Source: Marthasterias glacialis
Taxonomy: Eukaryota > Echinodermata > Asteroidea > Forcipulatida > Asteriidae
Assembly (NCBI GenBank): GCA_911728455.2
Contig: OU452225.1
Coordinates: 5,626,852 to 5,690,851 of the forward strand
DNA length: 64,000 bases
Direction: 5' to 3'
Part shown: positions 10,645 to 24,400 of the stretch, in pieces
Layout of the letters: each line of letters starts with the position of its first letter
Position numbering within the stretch: the stretch's first letter is position 1
The notes under the pieces: model-generated
Told to the model about the DNA's origin: nothing
Databases searched by the model: none
What the model saw: only the letters and a program-made list of their open reading frames with translations
Program-made: the position numbers and the translations under genes

Positions 10645-12451
10645 GTTTTTAACTCTGAATCATTCACGACCCTTTTAATAGCGTTCATTCTTTATGCCGT
10701 AGTGGAACGGATAGGCCATGGCTAAACTGTCATAACACGGATTTATTTTGCAACCCCTTGTCTAGCAAAGGTAGCACGAAAGAACAACTTTCGCTTACAG
10801 AGGTAGCTCATTGATCTAGACCCAGAAATGCCTGACTGTCTGAGAAACAACTATTAACATCTGCTTATTTCAATTAAATAATTTAAAAAGTGACGTACCT
10901 TATTGATTCGGGGGCTTTCTGAGGGTAATAGCCAATTGTGGGGAACAATCCCATTTAACTAGCAACAACCAGGGAGCGCAAATACGAAACCAAGTTATAG
11001 AGTTTCTAGCGGTTCAAACCTTGCAAAAAGTGTCTCGAGACCTTTAAATTAAATTTATTTGTCAGATAACTTTCATTTCTGCAGCGTTGATTCTTCCAGT
11101 AAAATTGAGCCAGACAGCGAACCGAGGTGACGATGTGAACCTGACTGTCAAGTTAATCAACCAAGACCACAATGATACTCTCTGGAGGAAGAGTGGCAGT
11201 GCACCCCTCAACAAGGGACAACTTGTATGGGACATCAACAATGTAACGTCTATTGACAGCGCTGTGTATGAGTGCCATTATCCTAGACATCGGGCTTACG
11301 GAGGCCAAGCGATCATGAGGTTAATTGTCAGAGGTGGGAATAATTACTGTTTAAAGATTCAACTATTTTTTACACACATTGATAAGTTTTTATTGTTAAC
11401 TGACGTTTCTTTACTCACCTGAACGTTATGTAAATATCTCCTCCGATCAGACCTTCTCAGATTTCAAATGTTTAAAATCGAATCCATTGAAAGAAAAAAA
11501 GATCTAGGCCATTTTCAACAATTTTATTTTCTGCTTCACAATAAAAAAAACTAAGTTAGTATTTCAACAAAGACAAAGCTTCACTTACTTCGAACAACTT
11601 TTTTTTCATTAACCGTTTTATGGTAAAAGTAAAAAAAACGAACATAAAATTTGAGCTGTTTTAAACAAAGAAAACCATTGAGTAAAAAACCCCGTAAGTC
11701 GGTGTGCGTGAGCCCATCCTTCCATACACACCAAGCTAGAAAGAGCTGTCCGTTGTCCGTTCCATACTTGCTTAAATCGAATCGATTAATTGAATCGATT
11801 CATTTAGTTTGCGTTCAGTACCTACCAAAAATCCTAGAAAACAGAAACCTGAGTATTAAAGTAGGATTCTTAATCAGGTTTGGGCTTCTTCCTTTCTCTT
11901 GAAGGATGTGAAAGAGATAAATGGAACTTACCTGACTGCGACAGAGATTGCCAGATATGTCTTAACGGTGGAGTTTGTGATGACACCATTGGCATCTGCA
12001 TTTGTCCACCTGGTTTCAGTGGCGCAAGCTGTCATATATGTGGGTATTTGTTGGATTAAGGGTTTCACAAGAAATAGCTTAACAAAAATGCCATAGACCC
12101 TTTATACACCACACATAGACACAATGAGAGTTACGAATAACATTAATACATTATGGTCCCAAATACAATTGGTATGCACAGGTCGATGTAAAATGACTGA
12201 ATCATGTTTATTTGTTCTTTAATTAAGCACAATATTTATTCAACAATTGCGCTCTATTTTTGTATAACCACTGTTCAATTACAGTCCTTGGGCCTAATCG
12301 GTTCGGCCAAGATGGAAGCCTCCGTTGTAATTATGTTGGGTTACCTTCAGATGGTTCTACCTGCAGAGGAATGTTCTTCTGTTTACCAGATCCATACGGT
12401 TGTAGCTGTGCTGCTGGATACCAGGGACTGGACTGCAACGACGGTATTATC

Positions 12452-12486
<35 letters not shown>

Positions 12487-15400
12487 CCGCATCAATATTG
12501 TAGGGAAATTGTGCATCGTTGGATGAAACTGATGAATTTGAAATAATATAATAATAAGATATGTTGGTGAGATTGTATATGCTGTTGTTTTAACAAATGT
12601 GTATTTCCTGAGTATTAAACTAAAATCCAAAAGGACTATCTTGTATCCGAAATATTATCGTTTATTAGAACAAATCATTTTACTTCATTCCTATAGCAAC
12701 GACAAGTTTGAATGTTTTTCTTTCTCGCCTGACAATGATGAGAAATTAACGATTAACGATAATGCTGTTGCTATAGATCTTATATTAGGACGCAGAAATT
12801 AGCCGGAAGGTTTTCTATTTCATTGTCCCAGAATGTGCTCATGGAATGTACGGTGCAGACTGCGCACAGACTTGCCACTGCGCCAACGGAGTGTCTTGCA
12901 ATGGAACAACGGGCCAATGTGATGGTGACTGTGCACCAGGGTATACCGGGGAAAATTGTCAAGGTGTGGTTTATGCATGTCAACACGGCACCTAAATGTA
13001 ACCCGGTAACTTAGTGAAGCCTAACCCCGAAGTTCGACCAAAGTCATTGACACCATTTGTATCTGTTTTAACTGTATTTCCTCCTGGAATGTCCACACCT
13101 AACTGTGCACGGAGTTATCAGTTTCCTGGTAATTTTTGGGTTATCTCATAGAACAATATAACGATGCCATTGCGGTTGCGCATCAGCATATACTGCTTAT
13201 CGTCCGGATAGCCTATGCGTACACTGCCAAAACGGGGGTGTTAAATTGATTATCTTGGTATCTATGTAACAACAACCGACACGGAGTTAATTTTACCAAA
13301 GATAAAGCAATGTGGTTAACTATCACCATGTTGGTGTTGTCACATACAGATACCAAGAGAATCAATTTAACACAGTTTTTTCAGTGTATACAAGATGGTG
13401 TAAGTCACGCGCAAGCGCACAACTAGTGCACTTGGAAAATATAGATTCTTACTTTTCTTTTAATGTAAAATATTCTGCCTTTTTTCCCAGGGGCAATTGC
13501 CACCTACTCCTGGGGCTGAAACAGGGTTACCCCCTTCACAGTCCGTAAGGATGTAAGCTTGGGTATCATCCATCAGAAGCCTGGCTGGTAGAGCAGAAGG
13601 CTCTATCTCCCAACTTTTACGTAGCAATTATGGAAAGTGCCTTGCTGAAGTGTCCTGACCGGGGCCAATTTCATAGGGGAAACAGTTGATTTTTAGCCCA
13701 CACCTCGAGTGGCTTACTGGCATTGTGTGTCCGGCGACTTGCATGATTTTTTTTAAGTGGAACTAAAAAGCAGGCAGAATATTTTACATTTAAACGAAAA
13801 GTAAGGATCTATACTTTGTAAGTGCATCAGTTGTGCGCTTGCGCGTGAGTTACCTACTATAGGGGAGTCCCCCAGTACAATCACAACCCAGAAGGCGACG
13901 CGTAAAAAAAAAGTCGCCGCCAAAAAAATTAAAAGTCACCGCGTAAAAAAAAGGTCGCCGCGAAAAAAAAATCGCCGTTAAAAAAAAAAGTCGCAAAACA
14001 AAAAACAAGTCGCGCCCCCCCAAACAAAAAGTCGCCACATGAAGAAAGTGTAAGTGTGAGTGTCCATTATAGAAGACCATAATTATTGTCTCTGTGTTAG
14101 TTTCGCTGCCTTCTTCCGAACAATGGATCACGTGAATAATCGCGTGGATATTTATGACATCACAATTCTGACAACTTTGTCTTTGTACGTTTTGTCTTTA
14201 TTACAGATAGATGTCTAAACTTAACGAATACAACATCATGCAATACAACTTGTACAACACATGGTATGTCGATTTTATTGAGTGCAGTAAATATGGTGAA
14301 ATAACAGCTTTATCTAAAACAAAATAAATATAAATAAATATTTAAAAAATAAAAGTTATGCAACGTTTTTTTAGCAAGCGAAATACGAATCGTCTAATGG
14401 TGCCCAAGTCATCAGTGAACCTTGTTTGGTTTTGATCATACGACACAATTGAGAAAATATTGGTTGTGAATTTGCTAAAATTTTCTTCAGAATCGTATTT
14501 TTTTCCAGACTGCAGGTATCGCCATTCCCTTTAAGTTACTTTTCCCAATTATAGGCGATGATAGTGCTACTAAACGAGGATAACAAACGAATCCACCATA
14601 TGATAGTTTTCAAGACTATAAGCAACTATTTTTTTAAATCATACTTTTTACTTGAATTTTTGTCCCCCTTATATGTTTGTGTTGTACGTAGAGGTATTTA
14701 TCTTAGCTGATTGATTACAGCTCTGTTGCCACCGAAAGATCTCCGTATATTTACTGGTTCTGGGGATGGTTTCTCTACTCATACATTATCATGGAATCCG
14801 GTCATTTGCCCAGCAAATGAAGTCAACATTCTGAACTACGTCTATAAGCTACATGGAGGTCAGGGGAGTGATGTGGAACCTGTTGCAGTCGAGCGTTCAT
14901 CTGTCAACCTTAACTTGTCTTTGTGCACAAGTTATCAATTCAAAGTTGCTGCACGGACAAGTAAAGGCATCGGACCGTATAGTGTGGTGCTGCATTACTC
15001 AACTCAATCAATCGGTGAATACATTTTATTAAAGAAAATATAAATTGTACATAGGAGTTTTTGGGTGTGTGCTGTTTTATCAATTTAGCTGAAATTGGTG
15101 AATGAATTAACCACAAACATGCGCTGCCTTTCATACGCGAAGAAAAACAATGCAAGTGGACATGTATTATTACGCCTTTATGGCCTATACGCGTGGTTTA
15201 AAAGAAAGACAAATATAAAAAAATAAATACTTGTTCCAGTCTTCGTCATACCAAAAAACAAAATATCCGTTTGCTGTACATTCTCTCCTACATTTTGAAA
15301 AGCTGTGAGGCTGTACCTGATGGCTTAACCCTTGGCGCCCAGTTCCGTTATCCACATTGTTTTCAGACTAGGATAAACAAGTAGATTTTCTCAGAGACTC

Positions 15401-18400
15401 CCACAGTATAGTTAAACTATAGCTACATTAATATATTAATAATGACAATCCAATAGACATTAAACCAAATCCGTCTATGTATGTGTCCTTATTATTTGTA
15501 TGCTTTAATTAAATTTAAAAAAAAACGTTCTGCAGATTGATCACACACAGTATGAAACAAACCGAACCACATTAGTACTGTTCATTCAAGCATTCCCGCA
15601 GCAGGGAAACGAAGGGTGTTTTTTTCCGACCAACAAACACTACGTCAAATTAAAACGAATACGTCTATGGAAAATCGTAGCTCTTAAACGTACGGAGATC
15701 GGGACATTGTGAAGAATATTTTCTATAATACCGTTATTCATTACCAGTTCCCAAAATGTTCAATTCCTTTATCTGTTTCTTTTTGCAGTTCCCACACCTG
15801 TTACCAATCTAACCGTCTCAACCATCACTTATAACGAAGTGACGCTATCATGGGATGCTCCTGTTACCGACCAACAAAATACATGCCCTGCCACTGACTA
15901 CATGGTGACCTATGACCTCGTTAACCTTGAACAGTGTCTGAGTGTCAATACAAACATTGACAAATTGAATTCAACCGACACTACAGTCATCATCAACAGT
16001 CTAAAGGCGTACTCGACTTACATGGTGAACATTACCTCGAGAAATCAGGTTGGAAGTAGTATCCCATTCACCGGAACCATGACTACAGGACAATCAAGTA
16101 AGCAAAAGTTGGAATAATTATGTGAAAAGTGGAGGTTGGCATTCTTGCGATGTTAGCACTGGCCCACTATTTTAATTTTAGCCGTGGGGACTAATACACC
16201 GAAGTACAAACTCTGTTTGAATAGTGAATGTCTTTGTATTAACTGTTTTTTTTTCTTCCATGTCAGAACCAACACACGCACCAACCGTAACTGTCAATTC
16301 AACATCGACCGAGAACATCACATTCGTTTGGGACCTTCCCTGCGGAACTAGAGGTGGCGATATAACTAAGTACCAATACAGGTATCGAAAACAAACTGAC
16401 TCCTGGAACACCGAAGAGGAGCATGACATTACGAATACCTCTGTAACGTTAACCTCCCTGACACCATGCACCATATATGTGTTCCAAGTAAGAGCTTGGA
16501 CCAGCGTTGGAGAAGGACCGTGGTCCAATGGGACCAGGCAACAAACAAGAGGACAAGGTAATATTAAAACTTCAGCTGAGCTAAAAGTACGGAGACCGGG
16601 AAAAAACATGGGGTCGTGTTTTTTTTCAAAATAAAATTGTTCAGTACTGTGACCCAATTTTCGATCAATTTCTGTATCCATTTCTTCTTGCAGTTCCCAC
16701 ACCTGTTACCAATCTAACCATCTCCACCACCACTCATAATGAAGTGACGCTATTGTGGGATGCTCCTGTTACCGACCAACAAAATACATGCCCTGCCACT
16801 GACTACATGGTGACCTATGACCTCGTTAACCTTGAACAGTGTCTGAGTGTCAATACAAACATTGACAAATTGAATACAAACGACACTACAATCATCATCA
16901 ACAGTCTAAAGGCGTACTCGACTTACATGGTGAACCTTACATCGAGAAATCAGGTTGGAAGCAGTATCCCACTCACCAGAACCATGACAACAGGACAATC
17001 AAGTAAGCAAAAATTGCAATGTATAAAATAATGCTGTTTAGCATTCTTGCGATGCTGGCACTAGCCCACGATTTTGAATTTGGCAGTGACGAAAAATACA
17101 CTGAAGTACAAACTGTATGAAAAGTGAATGTCCTTGTATACTGTCTTTGTTTCACCCATGACAGAACCAACACACGCACCAACCGTAAATGTCAATTCAA
17201 CATCAACCGAGAACATCACATTCGTCTGGAACCTTCCCTGTGGAACTAGAGGTGGCAATACAACAAAGTACCAATACAGGTATCGAAATCAAACTGTCTC
17301 CTGGAACACCGAAGAGGTGCTTGACATTACGAATACCTCTGTAACGTTAACCTCCCTGACGCCATGCACCACGTATGTATTCCAAGTAAGAGCTTGGACC
17401 AGCGTTGGAAAAGGACCGTGGTCCAATGGGACCAGGCAACAAACAAAACCACAAGGTAAAAGAAACACTTCAGATGGGCCTAAAATGCAATATTATACAC
17501 ATATGGACTGGCAATAGGGGCAATAGTGCACGTCTATGCACACCGAGGGCCTGTGAGTGACCAGGAGAGGGTCCTATTCCCCGAAGCCGAAGGCAAGACG
17601 CACAAGACGTGGTCGTAGAGCTGGTATCGGCAAATGCCTTATGGGTAAAACAAAAACTCAATGTTGAAGACATTGTTAAATTTGGTACTCTTAACACAAG
17701 ATCTGTCCGAAACAAGACTGCATAGTTGGTTGACTTTGTAATTGAGAACAAACTTGACATTAGAGCATTCTGCGAATCTTGGATAAATTACCAGAAGACG
17801 AATGTTATTGACAACATTGCCTCTCCCTGGCTATGCCTTTCTACACTCACCAACAGCTGGCTCTAAAAGAGGTGGAGGTGTGGCCCTCATCTACAAATTA
17901 GGCTTAACGGTTAGCATTTCAATCACTTTGTGTTGAAATTATCAGTGGATAACGTCATTTTGTATTGTGACTATCTATTTGCCTCAATCTAAATCAACTG
18001 GATGTAGTTTCAATGTATTTCTTTGGGAATTTTCTTCGCTAATCGATCATTGCCTACTGCGCAAATGTGTACTAATTGCAGTTACTCATTAACGGTACAG
18101 TCAAAAAACTTGAAATTTCACAAGTTCCTCAATGGAACATAGCCGGATAATGCTATAACCAGCAAAATTAGCTGGGGTGAGTTTTGGACCTACATTCCCC
18201 GTTAACTTCGAAGCCCCATAGGAAACCGTTGTCATTTGATACACTCCAAGTGCTAATATCTTAGCCGCTTTTACGAGCAGGCAATAACCTTCATCAATCA
18301 TCCTGTCAGAGTTGCAGACATCATTGAGATAAGATCACCAGCTGTTTATTGTAGGAAGTCAAGCTGTGGTTTTAGGGTAGGCCAAGACAGTAAGATACCT

Positions 18401-21400
18401 TGTTTCTCAGAAGACTGGTAAGCAGTGCAAACATGTGTTTGCTCAGTAGACTGGTAAGCAGTGCAAACATTATTTTCTTTTTGTAGTGACTGAGTGTGCT
18501 TGCCCATATGACCACACAGTAATATCCTGTGTGAGTTCATTCTATCACTATGACTTCAACAAGTGGGATGTCAGCCTCTGATGCTCATGCAGGGCTTTTT
18601 CAAGATGATGGAGAAGATGGAGCCACTAATGACTCTACACAAAGTTATATTACATGCTATTTACATGCACAGTAAGGAACTGCGCAATTATGACCGCGTG
18701 TGTATATTGGCGTGTGTATATATATATTATTATATTTTTTGTGCCATTTTGTGGGGTTCTGTGGATTCAGTGAACCTTTCTGAGTCTATTGATACTAAGT
18801 TTGAAGAGTTTGTGAGCAGAAAAAAATAATAACACGCAATTATACAAGTGCAGTTGCCTACTGTGCAACAGTGTGTACTTAGCTTAATAACGGAATAGTG
18901 CATTGCAGGTTGTGCACGTTGACAACAACTCTGATTGTAATGCAACATCGTTTATCAGTTTGCTTTACCGTTAGCGGACTGCAGTTGATGTTCCAACCCA
19001 CCAACAGGGTCACACATTGGATTTGTAAACTTCTCGTATTTCTGATTACCTGATTTTCACGGACCTCGGTTTTATTGATGGAATATCCGACCATAGTGCC
19101 GTTTAATGCAAACTCTCTCTCTCAAGAAACCATTTGCTGCCGCCAAACTTGTAACTATACCCGTAATTCACGTGCCATAGATACGGACTCAGTTTAGAAC
19201 CGGGCAAAAGAGGATGAGGTCTACAAAATTTTCTTCCAATCCCCTTCGACATCTTACGAGCTGGACTCAATTCCCACATCTCAATCATCACAGTATTCGT
19301 CAACGACTCAATTCAAAGTGGTATTTTTCCGGTGACTCTGAAAGCTGCCAATGTCCGTCCATTCATCGAGAAGCCTAACCTTGATAATAACTAATACACG
19401 AACTACAGGTGGCCCGTAATCTGACTTTCCCTGGTAAGACTATAGAACGGGTTGCTTTGGCAAGGTTAATACCATCTCTTGAACAACACAATTTGAGTAA
19501 GGACTACCAATCTGCCTACCGTGCTGAAGTTCAAAGTGAAACCCTGTATGCTATGGACGCCAGGAAAATTAACTGCCCGTGACTACACAGGATTGGTACT
19601 GATGGTGTCGCTTTAGATTGGTTCAAGTCTTACCTCTCAGGTAGAACGCAAGCAGTCTGTGTGAATGATGTCATCTCAGCTCGTGCTGCTTTAGACTATG
19701 GAGTGCCTCAAGGTTCTTGTCTTGGACCGGCTTTGTTTTCCATTTACACTTTACCAGTGGGAGACATATCACGCAAACACAAATTAGGTTACCGTTGTTA
19801 TGCGGACGACACTCACATTTATGTATCTGTCAATCCAGTATAGTACAACATGAAGTTGAATCAGCAATTGCCAAAATGGAGAACTGCATCGATGACATTC
19901 GTATTTGTATGAATGACAATTTTTTTAAATTGAATAACCCCAAAACTGAATTCATTATTCATGGATCTGAACAGCGAATCAGAAAGGTGAATATCCGGAG
20001 CATCAGAGTAGGTTCATCAAAATAAAGAGCCCTCCATGGACTTTCGGGATCTAGGCGTCAGGTTTGATCACTCAATGACAACGGAAAAGCAAGTCACCAT
20101 AGACCGTATACGCAAGTTCTTGACCAGAGACGCCGCTGACACCCTTATTCATGCATTTGAAACATCCAGGATTGACATAAATCATTCCCATCTGCCTGGT
20201 GTAAAAAATACACAGTTACTACGACTACAAAATATCGCTGCCCGTCTGGTCACTTTCACAAAGCAATCTAAACATCACCTGTATTGGCAGATCTACACTG
20301 GCCACCAATTGAGCAACGGACCAAATACAAACTGTGTTTGGTTATGTTCAAAATTCCCAATGGTCAAGCACCCTCATATCTAGACAATCTTGTAGAACAA
20401 TATAGCCCCACTCGCAGTGGATTGTGATCATGACACAAAGACATTCTCAAGGAACGGATTGCCAACATCCTGTGGGGCCTTTATGTGGTTCTGTTCCTTT
20501 TTCGACAGTTGTACTTAGCGAGGGGTCAAAGGGTTAGGATGGTCGGGATGGTAGGAAGTATTGAGCCACTTCCTATCCATGAAGTATCCCATAAGACCAG
20601 CGTCTCGAAAAGCCTCTCCTAACCAAACTCCTACTGCTTGGCTTCTCGAGCCGATCCCTGTTCTAACCGATGACAGAGGTGTGAAGGCGAGTGTCTGGCG
20701 CCTTAAAACCAGATTGCTCCGGGCAGGTGGGCTCGTTAGCCATGGGAGGCAGCCCACCTAGGAGAAGGAAAATTTTGATTCCAAACCCGGGCAGGTTGGG
20801 CTCGTTAGCTTTTGAAAGCAACCTATACAGTAAGTCGCTGCTGCCTTGCAGTGTAGATCCTGAAAGATTTTAGGCTATGGGACAACACCCAGAAAGAAAA
20901 GAAGCTGCTGCCGTGCAGAATGGGTTATGGACATCAATGGCTAAGGGACCAGCCCTAACAGAAAAGGGTTGCTGAGGGAGTTGCGCCCTCAGCATACTAT
21001 CAGCAAATGACAAGATGAATTCACAAGGCAAAAGCACCAGGGTTAGAGCCCCTGCATTAACGTCAGCACCTTCCAAGTCTACATTGGTTCCCAATAAGCA
21101 TGACGGGTTGGTCTCAAAGCCTGATGGACGGTCCAACCCTGAAACAGACAAAGTTGGTGCAGACAGGTTTGTTCAACGTAAAGCCCCCTTTATCATCAGT
21201 ACGTTTAACACCAGAACACTGGCAACGACTGCCAAGAAGGCAGAACTTGCACATGAAACACACCTGTACAACATTGATATAATCTGCATTCAGGAACATC
21301 GTATCATCCACGAAGAGTTACTCATGCAGGAGACGATTGATGGCTATACTCTTATAACATCATCAGCATGGAAGAATACGAGGAATGCTGCTACTGGAGG

Positions 21401-24400
21401 TGTAGGCATCCTACTTTCCCCGAGAGCCCTCGGAGCCTGCACTAGTATCGTTAAATGTAACGAGCGCATTATGAAGGTTAACCTGGCGGGTAATCCAGTT
21501 ACCACTGTCCTTTGCTGCTACAGTCCGCATAACGAAATCCCAGAAAAAGATGTTGAGCAATTCTACCATGAACTATCTGCCACAACCAACGCAATCCCGG
21601 CGCACAACCTTCTCATGATCGGTGGGGATTTCAATGCCCAGTTAGGGCCCACAGACTCTCTTTTCACTTTCAACAAAAATACAAACAGAAATGGCGAGCA
21701 CATGAAGGACTTCATGGAGCAATACAGCCTTGTTTCTACTAACACAAGGTTTCAGAATCGCACTAGTAAGCTATGGACACATCGTCGCCCTTTTGGCGGC
21801 CTTGTTCAACTTGACTACATCCTGGCTAGAAAGAAGTGGATCAATAGCATTAAAAACTCACGGGCATACAACTCTTTTGAAGGTGTTAAATCTGACCACC
21901 GAATCGTCTCGTGCAACTGCCAGATAAGTTACCGCAAGCGCAAAGCACCAGTCAAAGATCCTATGAAACAAATAGTCTGGAGGAAAGTAGCAGGCAATGC
22001 TAGCCTATGTGAGCAGTTCGCAGTTGCAGTACACAACAGGTTTAGCACACTTTGTGACGAGCTTGCAGAGAAGAATTGCAGTGCTGTTTATGACACCTTG
22101 ACCACTGCCAACAAAGATATTGCACTGGAGCTACTCCCAAAGAAGAAGAGAAAGAAGATACTTACCTTTGCTTCCAATGAGACGGTAACCAAGGCGAGAG
22201 TAGAACTGAAGAATTTAGCACAGAAACATCAGTCTAGATCTACTAGGCATACCGAAAGGAACCTGGACGCAGCTAAGGCCTCACTTGACGAGGCCTACAC
22301 TGCAGCGTTAGAAGCGCACATCAAATCCAAAACCGAAGAACTCGACAACATGCATACTGAAAACAAGCATGCTGCTGCCTGGATTGCTTTGAGGGAGCTT
22401 ACCAACAACAGGGCTTCCCCAGTGATCCGCATCGCAGGTGAAACAACTGAACAGCGTCTAGATGGCTGGTTTCAGCACTTCAGTAATCTTCTCGGTAAAC
22501 CAGAGCAATGTAACACCAATCTCGATGATCCATTCTTTTACCACACAATATCAGATAGCCTGCCTATCCAGACCGGCCGTTTTACCATGGAGGAGGTCCA
22601 GACATGTCTGAAAAATCTAAGAAACAGCAAGACACCAGGTCCAGACAACATACCAGCCATCATCTGGAAGAATCCTTTTTTCACCAACAGCTGTTAGATT
22701 TCTGCAATGAGACCTATACAGGAAACAAACCAGCAGCCTTCTCAATGTCTTCAATCATCCCACTTCCGAAGAAAGGTGATCTTCAGTTGCCTCAGAACTA
22801 CCGAGGAATTACACTCTCGCCAATAGCATCAAAGATCTATAACTCAATGCTTCTCAACAGAATTTCACCACATATTGATCCCATTTTAAGACGAAATCAG
22901 AATGGCTTTCGCAAAGGCAGATCAACACTTCCCCAGATTCTTACCCTTAGAAGGATCATAGAAGAGCTGAGAATCTCCAGAAGAAGGGCATCAATTGTAT
23001 TTGTAGATTTCTCCAAGGCATTTGACAGTGTCAACAGAACTACTGCCACTGCTACCGTGCCAAAGACCAGATTGTATCAGATGTCATGTTTTGGAGACTT
23101 CCGTGCCCTAACAGAGGAAGAAGACCCTTCAACTACATTGATACAATCTGCAGAGATACCAAACATGAAATCGAGGATCTGCCAAACCTAATGACGGACA
23201 AAGACCTCTGGCGTGGTGTAGTGAATTCCATCTCGGTTGCGGCCGCCAGATGATGATGATGACTTAGCGAGCATAAGAGAACGATGTATGTGACATTTTA
23301 AATAATTGACGGCATAAACGTTGTTATGTGCAAAACGATAATATAATTGGTAGTGTTTGTTTGATTATTCTTTGATGTTGACATTTTGCTTATGTTTTTG
23401 TTTATTAACTTGTCATACACGGTGTTTATTTTTATACGTCAACAGTCCCCTCGAGTGTTAGAGATCTGGTGATCAAACCTTACAGCCACGATAAACTGAA
23501 TGTGTCTTGGCAAATCAAAGGTGTCAACGAAAGGTATCCGTGCCTTGCAAAGGACTTCCTGGTGACGTATGAACTCATTACTCTGGAAAAATGTCAAGAA
23601 GGTGACCATTCAGGTGGTTCACTGAACACTACCAATACTTCAATTATTATAGAAGGATTGAAAGCATACTCTACATACAGAGTCAAAGTCACGTCAAGAA
23701 ATGAAGCTGGAAATGGAGCGGCAAAACCTTCCTCCACTTTGACAGGTGAAAAAAGTAAGTAAATATTTTGTATAATCAATATTTGCTCATTTTGTCTTAA
23801 ATTACCCAAGTAGCAAAGAGACAAACAGTTCAGAAACGATTTAGTTGTGGAAAGTTATTGTGTTTCTTTTCACAGAACCAACTTATGCGCCCACTGTAAC
23901 CGGCAGTTCATTATCTGCACAAAAAATCAAGTTCGCGTGGGACATCCCTTGCGGAAGAAGAGGTGGTAATATAACGAAGTTCCAATACAAGTATTGGAAA
24001 GAAGCTGAAGTCGAACCCTCTGAAGCAAGTATTACTAGCACCAAGAAGAGGTTCGTTTCATTAAAGTCACTTACACCGTGCTCATCATATTTGTTTGTCG
24101 TAAGAGCTTCAACCAACGCAGGTTTTGGAAGATGGTCTAGTGAGACAAGGCAACGAACCCAAGCGAAAGGTATGTTCGATGGGTTGGATGGGATGGTAAA
24201 CTGTTGGACTGTATAAACAAATGAATGGAAGGAACTGTTAGACGATGAAGTGGGTGTTTAATGTTATAAACAGTCTCTAGCTCGGTGGCAAAAAAAAAAA
24301 AAAAAAAAAAAAAAAACACGACGTGTAGGATTTAGATTGGAATTAAACAAACTTTTAACAACTTTTTAACAACTCTGCAATAGATGGATTGTGCGACCCG

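Larger units (their letters stand above)
12964..14206. other. intron carrying two adjacent MITEs and a GTCGCC-rich tract
   Basis: Holds the palindromic elements at 13222-13386 and 13392-13860, then a tract at about 13890-14040 alternating A-runs with GTCGCC-like words. No Ig3 exon was found. Confidence 0.6.
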
